A stretch of DNA of 64,000 nt from Homarus americanus (Eukaryota > Arthropoda > Malacostraca > Decapoda > Nephropidae): positions 4,985,404 through 5,049,403 of the forward strand of contig NW_024737068.1 of NCBI RefSeq assembly GCF_018991925.1, read 5' to 3'. Positions within the stretch are counted from its first letter, which is position 1. Every line of letters starts with the position of its first letter. The translations under genes were made by a program, and so were the position numbers. Below the pieces are notes generated by a model. The model saw only the letters and a list, made by a program, of their open reading frames with translations, was not told where the DNA came from and did no database searches. Below, piece after piece: positions 21,997 to 33,583 of the stretch.

Positions 21997-22022
21997 ATAG
22001 TGTGTGTGTGTGTGTGTGTGTG

Positions 22023-22200
22023 TAATAATAATAATAATAATTAACGGTTTATTGAAAAAATTCTGCAGCCCGAAGGCTGAAAATATACATTGGACATAAA
22101 TGACTTATTACATACATTGGTGGTTTAACAAAAGCCTTCATTAGAGAAAGGTAAAGGAACATACAGTGAACATACAGATTAATGTAGGTGTTGAACAGCA
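22023..22200 (-). mobile_element. Second, diverged (TTA)n-tailed LINE 3' fragment
   Basis: Again (AAT)n followed by TTAACGGTTTATTGAAA and CCGAAGGCTGAAAATATAC; then it diverges from the first copy. Likely a related subfamily. It is separated from the preceding fragment by a TG run. Confidence 0.7.
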
Positions 22201-22202
22201 AA

Positions 22203-22540
22203 CTAGTGTATAACCTCCCAGATGGTGTTAGAGGAACTCACGTGGTGTAGTAGTTCAAGGCAATAGCAGGACTGGTATCCACGTGGTGTAGTAATTCTCA
22301 CAGATGGTGTTATGAGGCCTCACGTGGTGGACAGATGGTGTTATGAGGGGTGGTGTAGTAATTCCTCACAGATGGTGTTATGAGGGCCACGTGTAGTAAT
22401 TCCTCACAGATGGTGTTATGAGGGGCCTGACGTGGGTAGTAATTCCTCACAGATGGTGTATGAGGACTTGATGGTGTGTAATTCTCACATATGGTGTTAT
22501 GAGGGACATGGTAATTCTCACAGATGGTGTTATATGAGTG
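22203..22540. repeat. Degenerate ~45-bp minisatellite
   Basis: About seven imperfect units containing CTCACAGATGGTGTTATGAG and CACGTGGTGTAGTAATT. Many single-base gaps between units. The following 22541-22870 holds nothing recognised. Confidence 0.85.
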
Positions 22541-22869
22541 AGGTTGGTCCCAGGCCTTCCTATCGTAGACGGATTAACAACACATCGTGGTTGTTGTTGG
22601 GTCTCCCGTTATCACTGGTACCTGGGACCTCACTGTGAAGGTTAACTGGGTACGACTGTTACTGTTGAGTTGTTCTCACTGACTTAAGCACTGTTCACCA
22701 CTGTTCACCCTGTTAACACTGGTTCCGTTCCTTTCCTAAATGAAATTGTAACTTCTGGCGAGAACTTGTTGATATTCCGGTGGGGAGAGGGTTCAGGGAG
22801 GGGTTGGTAGGGCCAACAGTTGACCTGGCTGCTCCGAGAGGAGCGCAGGTACGTCTTGACCCTTCGGTG

Positions 22870-23094
22870 GTCAAGGATGTGTGTGGCAGTATGACTGTTG
22901 TTATGTGAGTGTGTGTGTGTGTGTATGACTGTTGGAGAGTGTGAGTGTGTGTGTGTGTAGTTGTATGACTGTTGTAGAGTGTGTGTAGTTGTATGACTCT
23001 GTAGTGTGTGTGTGTGTGTGTGTAGTTGTATGATGTTGTGTGTGTGTGTGTTGCATGACTGTTGTGTGTGTGTGTGTGTAGTTGTATGACTGTG

Positions 23095-23139
<45 letters not shown>

Positions 23140-23350
23140 GTTGTATGACTGTTGTAGAGTGTGTGTGTGTGTGTGTGTGTGTTGTATGACGTGTGTGTGT
23201 GTGTGTAGTTGTATGACTGTGTAGTGTGTGTGTGTGTGTTGTGACTGTTGTAGTGTGTGTGTGTGTGTGTGTGTGTGTGTAGTTGTATGACTGTTGTAGA
23301 GTGTGTGTGTGTGTGTGTGTAGTTGTATGACTGTTGTGTGTGTGTGTGTG

Positions 23351-23381
<31 letters not shown>

Positions 23382-23549
23382 ACTGTTGTAGTGTGTGTGT
23401 GTGTAGTTGTATGACTGTTGTGTGTGTGTGTGTGTAGTTGTATGACTGTTGTAGTGTGTGTGTGTGTAGTTGTATGACTGTTGTGAGTGTGTGTGTGTAG
23501 TTGTATGACTGTTGTAGAGTGTGTGTGTGTGTGTGTGTGTGTATGACTG

Positions 23550-23601
<52 letters not shown>

Positions 23602-23843
23602 TTGTAGAGTGTGTGTGTGGTTGACTGTTGTAGTGTGTGTGTGTGTGTAGTTGTATGACTGTTGTAGAGTGTGTGTGTGTGTGTGTGTGTGTGTTGTATG
23701 ACTGTTGTAGAGTGTGTGTGTGTAGTTGTATGACTGTTGTAGAGTGTGTGTGACTGTTGTGTGTGTGTGTGTGTTGTATGACTGTTGTAGTGTGTGTGTT
23801 GTATGATGTGTGTGTGTGTGTGTGTGTGTGTGTATGACTGTTG

Positions 23844-23893
<50 letters not shown>

Positions 23894-24048
23894 TTGTATG
23901 ACTGTTGTAGAGTGTGTGTGTTGTGACTGTGTGTGTGTGTGTTGTGTGTGTGTGTGTGTGTGTGTGGTTGTATGACTGTGTAGAGTGTGTGTGTGTGTAG
24001 TTGTATGACTGTTGTAGAGTGTGTGTGTGTAGTTGTATGACTGTTGGA

Positions 24049-24079
<31 letters not shown>

Positions 24080-24745
24080 ACTGTTGTGTGTGTTGTATGA
24101 CTGTTGTGTGTGTGTGTGGTTGTATGACTGTTGTAGAGTGTGTGTGTGTGTAGTTGTATGTGTGGAGTGTGTGTGTGTAGTGTGTATGATGTTGTAGTGT
24201 GTGTGTGTGTGTAGTTGTATGACTTGTAGAGTGTGTGTGTGTGTGTGTGTGTGGTTGTATGACTGTTGTAGAGTGTGTGTGTGTGTAGTTGTATGACTGT
24301 TGTAGTGTGTGTGTGTGTAGTTGTGAGTGTGTGTGTGTGTGTGTGTTGTATGACTGTGTGTGTGTGTGTGTGTGGTTGTATGACTGTGAGTGTGTGTGTG
24401 TGTAGTTGTATGACTGTTGTAGAGTGTGTGTGTAGTTGTATGACTGTTGTAGTGTGTGTGTGTAGTTGTATGACTGTTGTAGTGTGTGTGTGTGTGTGGT
24501 TGTATGACTGTTGTAGAGTGTGTGTGTGTGTAGTTGTATGACTGTTGTAGTGTGTGTGTGTGTGTAGTTGTATGACTGTTGTAGAGTGTGAGTGTGTGTG
24601 TGGTTGTATGACTTGTAGAGTGTGAGTGTGTGTGTAGTTGTATGACTTGTAGTGTGTGAGTGTGTGTGGTTGTATGACCGCTGTAGTGTGTGGCTATCTG
24701 ACTGTTGTAGTGCGTGTGCGTGTGTGTGTGTGTGTGTGGCTGTAA
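22870..24745. repeat. TG-based compound satellite, ~1.9 kb
   Basis: TG runs of varied length alternate with the spacer GTTGTATGACTGTTGTAG (and variants lacking a few bases). About 50 units. One strand stays open for about 630 codons of His/Thr/Ser repeats, because the unit has no stop on that strand; this is not evidence for a protein. The variable small deletions may be real or sequencing/assembly error in low-complexity DNA. Confidence 0.95.
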
Positions 24746-24749
24746 CTGA

Positions 24750-25250
24750 TACATTGTCAAAATTAAAATAAGTGGTGGAGGGATTCTACACACACAACTG
24801 GCCTTCTCTCGCCATGGCTACGTCTAACTTGGGTGACCATTAAGTAAAAAAGAAAAACCTAAATCTAGATAAAATTACCAGATGTCTGTGTTGGTTTAGA
24901 GTTCACAGTTAAAGCATTGAGTGAGTCAGAGATAAGAAGGAACGACTTGCAGTGGGTGGCAGTCAGCACCTGAACATAGAAGTGAGTAAATGGATAGTCT
25001 TGCATCTCTCTGTTCACGACTGGCAGAAAACATTGACTAGCTTAGAGATAAGAGAACGACAACTAATGAATGACTTTCTTGTGTGGATATCTATTTAGTG
25101 AAGTACTGTCTGTTCACCCATTAAAGCTAAGTAGTGTTGGTAGCCCAGGAGAGGTTTGTATTCAGTCACACTTTCATCTTCCCACATTCGCCCTGCCACA
25201 CTTATCCTCACACACTCCCACACTCACAAACTTTCACCTTTCCACACTCT
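24750..25250. other. Intergenic stretch
   Basis: No gene recognised. CACA/TTCACCTTTCC-type pyrimidine-rich sequence at 25160-25255. Confidence 0.5.
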
Positions 25251-25256
25251 CACCCT

Positions 25257-25517
25257 GTAGTAGGCAGCTACCAAACAGGGAGGTACTACCGCCTGGGAAG
25301 ATATTGTAAACATAATGTGTTGTCTAATGGTAGACCCTGCTGCTATATGGCATCATGAAAATTGTGACCAAGTCCCCGGTTGCTGATCTGACTTTCTGCC
25401 TCATTTACACACAATTGCAGGGTATCAATTGTTTCTCTTACTTTGACAACACAACATACACACAGTATATTGTTTCTCACTATTGATTTTTTCATTTTTG
25501 CATTTCTTTATGGTTCC

Positions 25518-25591
<74 letters not shown>

Positions 25592-25668
25592 TTTGTATTA
25601 TAAATTTTATTTTCTATGAATTATTATTTATTTTTAATGTAATTTTATTATAAATTTTATTAATATGA

Positions 25669-25753
<85 letters not shown>

Positions 25754-25830
25754 TTTCACCCCCAGGCCCCGATGTGGGTCAGTGACCTGTGCCCAGGTGA
25801 GCTAACCCCCATTAAAAAAAAAAAAACTCC
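25257..25830 (+). repeat. Dispersed repeat family B, copy 2
   Basis: Body of about 240 bp starting TAGTAGGCAGCTACC and including CAAACAGGGAGGTACTACCG, then (TTA)n tracts at about 25518-25588 and 25672-25751 (with an AT-rich spacer), then a tail CCCCCAGGCCCCGATGTGGG and CCTGTGCCCAGGTG ending in an A-run. The same order is found in copy 3. It is probably a SINE-like or other short non-autonomous element; no tRNA promoter was recognised. Confidence 0.75.
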
Positions 25831-26317
25831 CTCACCTGCAGGACCCTTGTGACGCACTCATTGAACGGTTCCTCCATGAATTAAATTTTGCTTGATACAT
25901 TATTCTATAAAGCCACATGAAGCAATATGAAATCTCTACACAAATACCATGTTTTTGCAGCAAAATGTAGTTTGTACAGCAATATGACACCAGTTTACTC
26001 GTCGTGGATACCTAACTTTTTCATTAACGTGTTGACAATGAATGTCAATTTTGAGGTCCAGAGAGAGTGTCAGTTTTACATCACTGGGTAACGAGTAGAA
26101 AACCCATCACAGAAAATCCAGTTTAAAAATACATCGTGTTGACATTCTGGTAAAAAGTTGTCGATATGAATTGCGGAGCTTCATAGACTGAAACATTTTT
26201 ATGGAACGATTAAAAGTTCGATTGTTTGAAGTTGTCGATAACTTGGTTCTGTTTGTGTTGTGATGACCAAGTCCTGACAACAATACACAGGTTGTTTTAA
26301 CCTTCTCTAAATCAGGG

Positions 26318-26429
<112 letters not shown>

Positions 26430-26430
26430 G

Positions 26431-26460
<30 letters not shown>

Positions 26461-26461
<1 letters not shown>

Positions 26462-26723
26462 AGTAGGTAGTAAGCAGCTCTCAAACAGGGAGGTATTACC
26501 GCCTGGGAAGATATTGGAAGCATAATGTATTGTCTAATGGTAGACCCTACTGCCATATGTCATCACAAAAATTGTGACCAAGTCCCAGGTTGCTGATCTG
26601 ACTTTCTGCCTCATTTACACACAATTGCAGGGTCTCAATTGTTTTTCTTACATTGACAACACAACAGACATATCGTTTCTCACTATTGATCTTTTTTTTT
26701 AATTTTGTATTTATATATGGCCC

Positions 26724-26817
<94 letters not shown>

Positions 26818-26880
26818 GCCCCCAGGCCCTGATATGGGTCATTGACCTGTGCCCAGGTGGGCTAATCCCGTAAAAAAAAA
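26461..26880 (+). repeat. Dispersed repeat family B, copy 3
   Basis: Same layout as copy 2: TAGTAGGTAGTAAGCAGCT, CAAACAGGGAGGTATTACCG, a body of about 240 bp, (TTA)n at about 26726-26815, the CGCCCCCAGGCCCTGATATG tail and an A-run. It starts directly after the TA/TG microsatellite. Confidence 0.78.
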
Positions 26881-26889
26881 GACGTTATA

Positions 26890-27870
26890 ATCTACGCTCA
26901 AAGACGCCTTCAAGTCCTTGAGGTGAAGGCCAGAGACCCCAGTATGCAGCACACTTTCCTCTTTGGATCATTGTGTTAAGGCGCGGCACTTAAACTGGAT
27001 GTTCTAAAGTCTTCAATGGTTTTAATGAGTCTGGAGCCCAACTCATTCAGGAGCTTCACAGTTTTGGTGCCCCAGGAGCCCACAGTCTCTGACCCTATTG
27101 GGATAAAACTATACCTGTATTTGTAGCTCATGATCCTGTACTTTGCTTTCTTTCAAGCTTGCCGTCCTCCATGTTCCAGCTGCACTCTGGGGGGAGAGAA
27201 CTTGGTACCAATGTAGAAGCATATGTCTAGATCCACTTTACCATTCTTCTGAGGCAACAGTGAAGTTCTGTCTCGAAGAAAGTTTTCTGAAATATAAATC
27301 TGTGGTTTTCTGTGCCCGAGGCTCCTCTTGATGATATACAACTTGGTTATATCTTTGATGCTAACCCTAGAGGCACCACAGACGAGGGCGTGGTTGCCAC
27401 GTTGGTCTACCAATTCGTTGACCTTGGAGCACATCTCCACAATGGCTTAATCCCAGTGAGCTTGTTTGCCATCCTTTGGTTGGGAGTATTTGTCTAACTG
27501 TTTGGGGCATCATTGTCTTTTAATGAGTGACTGCCTCCTTATAACTTGGGTCATTAAATCCTGCCAACATTTCAAGGTGTTCTGGAATGATTCTTCCTAT
27601 CAAATTAAAGGGTACTTTACAGAGCTATTTGGGAGGCCTTGCATATACCAGTTCCTCCCTGACAGACCAAGAGAGATGCTTGTACACATTGAGAGTCCAC
27701 CAGGGAGAGGTTTACGGCTCTAGTGAACATGATTTTTAGGAGCTCTTCATGCTCCCCTAATTTGTGGCTATTGAAGGAAGGGACGCACCCCAGGCCATAC
27801 ATTCGCCAAAGCCTGGAGAGGTAATTTGTGAGGAGGTACAAGGCTTCGTGGGCGTTCAGGTAATCCATTC
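26890..27870 (-). mobile_element. LINE ORF2 C-terminal relic (possible restriction-like endonuclease type)
   Basis: On the minus strand: a start near 27865 with NAHEALYLLTNYLS, then QASLLVCQGGTGICKASQIAL (compare the GGLGIR...ALPAF motif after the RT in some LINEs). Next come a LGNHALVCG-like CxH motif, KNGKVDLDICFYIGTKFSPP, and YRYSFIPIGSETVGSWG to about 26990. This order (CCHC-like, then a D...G...DxT-like segment, then a P-ETxGxWG segment) is what I recall from C-terminal regions of LINEs common in marine invertebrates. Frameshifts and stops are present. The RT itself is missing. The clade is not certain. Confidence 0.6.
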
Positions 27871-27906
27871 TTTCTTGTATCCTCTTTATATCGTCCAGCT
27901 TATTGT

Positions 27907-27953
27907 GTGTGTATGTATGTATGTATGTATGTATGTATGTATGTATGTGCGTG
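27907..27953. repeat. (GTAT)n microsatellite
   Basis: About ten GTAT units bounded by GTGT. It abuts the LINE relic. Confidence 0.9.
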
Positions 27954-27993
27954 TGTGTGAGTGATATAATTTCCTGAATCGTTATTTTTGTCA

Positions 27994-28250
27994 GTATTTA
28001 TAATCATATGATTTTCCTTTATGTTTATGCCAAAGCTAAACGACACATCCCGAGGACATTACAAGAGGTCATGCATAAAGAAAAACATAGAGAGGATAAA
28101 CAAGGAGGTGAAGATCGTCATATACTGTACAACATCACACTGACCAAGAAGATACTTTTCCCTTTCTCTGACAGGGGAAGAGAACCAGAGGGAACGGTAG
28201 AGACGACTCAAAATTATATTGTTTTTCAGATTTTACTGGACGCTCAGGTA
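27994..28250 (+). CDS. Possible isolated coding exon, unrecognised
   Basis: An open stretch bounded by a plausible acceptor (TTATTTTTGTCAG before 27994) and an optimal donor (CTCAG|GTAAGT at 28250). It encodes about 85 residues rich in Lys, Arg and Glu in the first half (KEKHREDKQGGEDRH) with no domain I recognise. It ends in phase 0, like the exons of genes A and B. No partner exons were identified within several kb. It may be chance. Confidence 0.25.
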
Positions 28251-28259
28251 AGTGCTCTT

Positions 28260-30530
28260 GTAAACTGGCTAAGTTTTGATAAGTAAAAGTTTCTGAACAA
28301 ATCGGTGAGCATAAGAACATTTGGGAGAGGTGATGGTGATGGTGACGTCATGGCAGGAACCGGGTGCCCGCATTATCAATAAATTTAGCGACTAATCGTG
28401 TGAGGTCAGCAGAGGTGACCGGAGCCGCAGCGTGTGCTCGATATTTACCGCCAGGGCTAAAGTGCCACCCCTAGACTTACTGGACACTAATGTATGACGT
28501 ATCTCACACTGTTTTTAATGAGTTGCTTCACACACCTTGATCACACACACATACACACTAAAGGGGAAACAAATATCGATATTTAGTTGAAAGAGAAACA
28601 AAACAAACTTCAGTGGAAAAAAAAAACCCTCTAACAATATGGCCGCTACCCACGAGAAATATAGTCTAGAAATTGTGGAGGAATTCACTGTCCAATACTT
28701 GCTGCCCCTGGGATGGTAGCATGAGTTGTTTATATAATACGTACATATATCGTATGGGAATTTCTGTGCTGGTATGGTGATTAGGCTGAGAGTTAGCACA
28801 CAAAGGTATAGCGTCCCTCATGCACCCTGCCTGTGTCCACGCTGTTTTTCTGTTCATAGTTAACACTTATCTGTTGTAATAAGTAAATAATGGCGTAGAT
28901 CTTTATATTTTACAAAGTAGTTCACCAAAAATGGATATATGGGAATAAAATACAGAACTCTGAGAAGGAAACTGTAAGAATGATTTGAATAACACTCCCT
29001 TTAAAGCTTTGTTTACCTGCAGACGAAATGGTATCAGTTTGGCGCTTATCTTAGTGTCGTAACCGCAGTGTGTGTGAATTAAGTGAGTCTTCACCTCATA
29101 TCTTCCTGTTGGGGAAAATATTGAGAGAAGAATGTGTGGTACCCGAGCCAGAGGAACTAATATATTTTTTTATATGCTTTTCTGTACTTCGACAACAATA
29201 ACAAAAGGTGATCTTAAGTAGGTCCATACAGAAAGCAACTAAAAATCAAAACAAACAAAACTTAAAACAAAAACAAAACAACAAAACAAAACAGTTCTTC
29301 CTTAGTGTCAAAAATTAGGTAACTTCAATTAAAATTTCATACGAATAAAATATAACTTTTATGCATTAATGGTTAACTCACTCTCTCTTTTATTTACATT
29401 CTCTTGTTTCATGATATTTCTAACTTTATCGTATTATACTTATCTATCATTCTCTGGTATTTTTACATTTATTATTTTTCAGTTCTACTTCGTTTATATT
29501 TTTTACTTTTTTTTCTCTCCCTTGTTCAGTCATGTGTTATCTGTGTTATTTTTATTATTTTAATTTTAATTTTTCCCATATTTCGTGTTTTCGTGACCAT
29601 CATTCTTTTGTTTTACTGCGTCCGAGTTTCTAATGTCTACCCACTCCCAAAACTATTATGCTGTTTTGAGAAATTTCTTGCCTTGCAATTCCACGACTCA
29701 ACAGTTTTACGACCTGCGACCACAAGATCTTATTTCTTTTACGAGAGCTCGCTTGTGTACGACCACCCTGTACGACCCCCCCATCCCACCCCCTGTAGCT
29801 CCTTACATAGTCAATGTTTTATCACATCCTATTGAGGTAAAGACACAAGAGATGATTCAAGATAAGACTAAACTGATTAAGTAAAGATGAGACGAGCAAA
29901 GGTCTACTGTAACTTGGTGGGAGTTAGGATAGGTTGGGTACACGCCAATACGCCAGTGGGTTAGATTAGATCAGGTGAGGATTAGTTAGATTAGATTAGA
30001 TTATGTTAACTATATTATTATCTTAAATGTTATGTTGTGTAAGGTTAGGTTATGTTAGGATAGGTTAAGTTAGCAGTAGGGTCTTAATTCATCAGGTAAA
30101 ATAAGCTGGGGTACCTAATCTTCACATAATCATTCTCTAATACACAAACTAAATCACAGCAAATCCAGAAATAAACGAACAATTAAAAATATAAAACCTT
30201 TGTAGTATATAACATTCTTTTAATACCATATTATCCCCTTGATATGCTAGACACTAATTGTTTATCCAGGAGGAACATAACACAATATGGTGCCGTGTTT
30301 CTTGCCTACTGTAATATCCTGAAGCTAACATTCCCTTCATATGTAAATTTTATGTTAATTCGATCTCTTCCAGGGCTTTGTATTGTGCAAGTCGGTTTAA
30401 GTTTTTTTTCTAACTGGGTTATTTATATTGTTGATACGTAATTATACTGTAATTTATAACATTAAGGTTAGGTTATTCAATTTGCTGTAGTCTCCCCCCC
30501 TCCACCACCTCTAGTCTCCGTTTTCTTTAC
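28260..30530. other. Intergenic stretch
   Basis: No gene supported. Contains AAAAC-rich sequence at about 29240-29292, T-rich sequence at 29370-29600, and degenerate TTAGG/TTAGAT tracts at about 29925-30080 that resemble decayed arthropod telomere-type repeats. Confidence 0.5.
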
Positions 30531-30544
30531 CAGTTGGCTGTCAC

Positions 30545-30735
30545 TTATTCATTTCTATCTTATTACTCATTACTATCTTGTTGTTATTCGTTACTATCCT
30601 GTTGTCACTCATTACTATCCTGTTACTCATTACTATCCTGTTGTTATTCATTATTATCCTGTTGTCACTCATTACTATCCTGTTGTCACTCATTACCATC
30701 ATACTGTTATTCCTACCACCATATTGTACTTTGTT
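30545..30735. repeat. Short ~21-24-bp minisatellite
   Basis: About eight units of CATTACTATCCTGTTGT with variable TCACT or TATT joints. It is followed at 30750-30772 by CCTAACCTAACCTAACC, four units of the TTAGG complement. Confidence 0.85.
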
Positions 30736-30779
30736 GAAGATTACGGTATGATACCTAACCTAACCTAACCTATCGCACT

Positions 30780-31805
30780 TCAAAACAAAATGACGTCAAA
30801 TTTCCAAAGCTAAGAAATAACATACACGGAAACTCTATCATTAACGGTGGTTATATTGTGTACAGTAGACAAATTAAGACGAAAGTCAATATATTAGTAA
30901 ATTATTCTGTTCCATATTGTAGATTTTTTCTAATAATTGAATTTTTATGTATGATTATCTTAGACAATTTAATATTAGCGAAAATAAGCCAAACATGGAT
31001 GCTATGAGACGTCTTATAAATTCCCTCCTGTGCAGTGCCTTATACTCGTACTCTTTGCTCCTAGACGTGGCATGAGCATCTTACAAATTCCCTCTTGTGC
31101 AGTACATTCTTGTTAACTTTTGTTTATGTGTCCAGAGTTTATTAATTTTTTTTATTACAAACCCTCTGCTCTAACTCTCTGCCTTCCGAGTGTATTACCC
31201 AGTCGTTCCCAAGGTCCTGCTGCTGATGTTCAGTTTCCGATAATTTCCAATTTAGTTTGTTGAAGGCAATAGCAGCAGCAGCACCTGAGTCACTTTAATG
31301 GCTATTATTTTTTTTTACACCTTGATGACATCGCCTGAATAAATGGCTCACTATTTACGTGTATTCTTATAAGTTATTTAAATGGACGGAATATCGCTGT
31401 TTGGTCATAGAAATAAAATACTATATTAAGCTGGGAGAACACTACATATACAAGAATACAATAAAAAAATGTATACCGTAAACTTGAACCTTCTAACAGT
31501 TTCAGTTATCAAGCCTTTACCTATTTCTTTTAACTAGATATTATAATTGTAAAAAAATGACATCCTTCAAATATGTATGCAGATTAGGAGAGTCATTCAT
31601 TGTTAACTAAAGTAACCAATGTATATGTACAGTTGTGAACAAAAAGAGAGAACTCGGAGTTTGCATCATAATTATAAACTAAAAAAAAAAATCAATTTGT
31701 GGATTTGGAAATAAAATCACAGTCTTTTAACCGCCACCTCTGTAACGTTGTCAAGTTTCTACCTCCCCTACCCTTCCTTCCCCTCCCCTCCCCTACACTC
31801 CCTCC
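30780..31805. other. Intergenic stretch
   Basis: AT-rich, no recognised feature. CT-rich run just before the minisatellite (31765-31805). Confidence 0.5.
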
Positions 31806-31807
31806 CT

Positions 31808-32406
31808 CATCACCACATATAACATCATCCATCATCACTACATATAACATCATCCATCATCACTACATATAACATCATCCATCATCATTACATATAACAT
31901 CATCCATCATCACTACATATAACAACATCCATCATCACTACATATAACACCATCCATCATCACTACATATAACAACATCCATCATCACTACATATAACAA
32001 CATCCATCATCACTACATATAACAACATCCATCATCACTACATATAGCACCATCCATCATCACTACATATAACATCATCCATCATCACTACATATAACAA
32101 CATCCATCATCACTACATATAACACCATCCATCATCACTACATATAACATCATCCATCATCATTACATATACATAAAACATCATCCATCATCACTACACA
32201 TAACATCATCCATCATCACTACATATAACACCATCCATCATCATCACTACATATAACACCATCCATCATCATCACTACATATAACACCATCCATCATCAT
32301 CACTACATATAACACCATCCATCATCATCACTACATATAACACCATCCATCATCATCACTACATATAACACCATCCATCATCATCACTACATATAACACC
32401 ATCCAT
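31808..32406. repeat. 25-bp minisatellite with a 28-bp variant block
   Basis: About 22 units built on CATCCATCATCACTACATAT. The first part uses 25-bp units with AACATCAT, AACAACAT or AACACCAT joints; the last seven or so gain an extra CAT triplet and are almost identical, which indicates recent expansion at the right end. The 32410-32750 stretch beyond has no feature. Confidence 0.95.
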
Positions 32407-32751
32407 CTACAGGTCGGTAAAACAGCTAACACCCATGACAGCTAATCACATCATCCCACACTTGATTAGATAAGGTGATGGCCAATATACCAGATAGGAC
32501 ACTCTAAAAGTAGTGTATGAGTAATGAACACAAGGTGAGGAAATTCTGTGAAAACTGCCTGGACGATGATAAATGTTCTTAATTATGTAGTGAAAGTCAA
32601 GGTGTATCATGCTAGGAAAGATCTTCGCAAGGTAAGCACGGGAGAGATGACAAGGCAACCCGTGAGGACATAACTTTGAAGTGAACAAAAAAAAAAAGGT
32701 TTCTGACACCCTATCATCAACAAATTGGCCTCTAGACTCGTCACAACCCGG

Positions 32752-32795
<44 letters not shown>

Positions 32796-32806
32796 CACAC
32801 ACGCAC
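32752..32806. repeat. (CA)n microsatellite
   Basis: CA run with two CG interruptions. The flanking 32807-33170 has no gene recognised. Confidence 0.95.
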
Positions 32807-33174
32807 AGTTAGTATTTTGTTTTCACTGGAGGGACATCGCCTACACGATTAATACGCTGCACTGGTAATGTATCACCCTCAACATCCTCCCTCCCCTCCC
32901 TCCCTCCTCCTCCCAAGGCTCTGTGTAAGAAATCAGGAGGCGAGAAACGCAGTAATAGCTTGAGTATTCCGTGCAGGTTAAGGCTCTGTTTGGGAGTAAT
33001 CAACGCACAGAGCCCACCACGCTTACCTCCTTTGACAAGACGAGTGGAGTCCAGAGGGAGTTTCTGGTGTTCCGGTCCGGATATCACATCCTCTTCCCTT
33101 GACACTCTGTCGTGTTTGGGCGAGATACGAGATAGCAGTGATAGACAGGCGAGGAGAAATAGGAGAAGAGATAT

Positions 33175-33381
33175 AGAGAAGGAGAGATAGAGACAGAGAG
33201 AGAGAGGGAAAGGAGATAGAGAGAGGAAAGAGAGGGAGAGGAGATATAAAATGGGAGAAAGAGGGAGAGGAGACAGAAAGAGAAAGATGGAGAGGAGAAA
33301 AAGGAGAGGAGACATAGAGAGAGAGAAAGGTGGAGAGGAGACATAGAGAGAGAGAAAGGTGGAGAGGAGACAGAGAAAATA

Positions 33382-33435
<54 letters not shown>
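33175..33435. repeat. GA-rich minisatellite and (GA)n
   Basis: AGAGAAAGGTGGAGAGGAGA-type units followed by a pure GA run. A second (GA)n run lies at 33545-33579. Purine-only on one strand over about 260 bp, a sequence type that can form triplex DNA. Confidence 0.92.
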
Positions 33436-33436
<1 letters not shown>

Positions 33437-33541
33437 CATTTGGCCTCACTGAGGACAATATAGGCTGGTGTGCATCACTGGGTCCCTGGGCAGAGAAGCC
33501 TTTGATGCCACTCACTCCTGCACATAGATACGGGAAGCAGG

Positions 33542-33579
<38 letters not shown>

Positions 33580-33583
<4 letters not shown>

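Noticed and set aside
22901..24793. A 630-codon open frame of His/Thr/Ser repeats on the minus strand
   Set aside because: It is the translation of the TG satellite, whose unit lacks stops on that strand; composition and unit structure explain it fully.
31808..32406. Regular repeat-spacer look resembling a CRISPR array
   Set aside because: There are no unique spacers; the units are contiguous tandem copies and the genome is eukaryotic.
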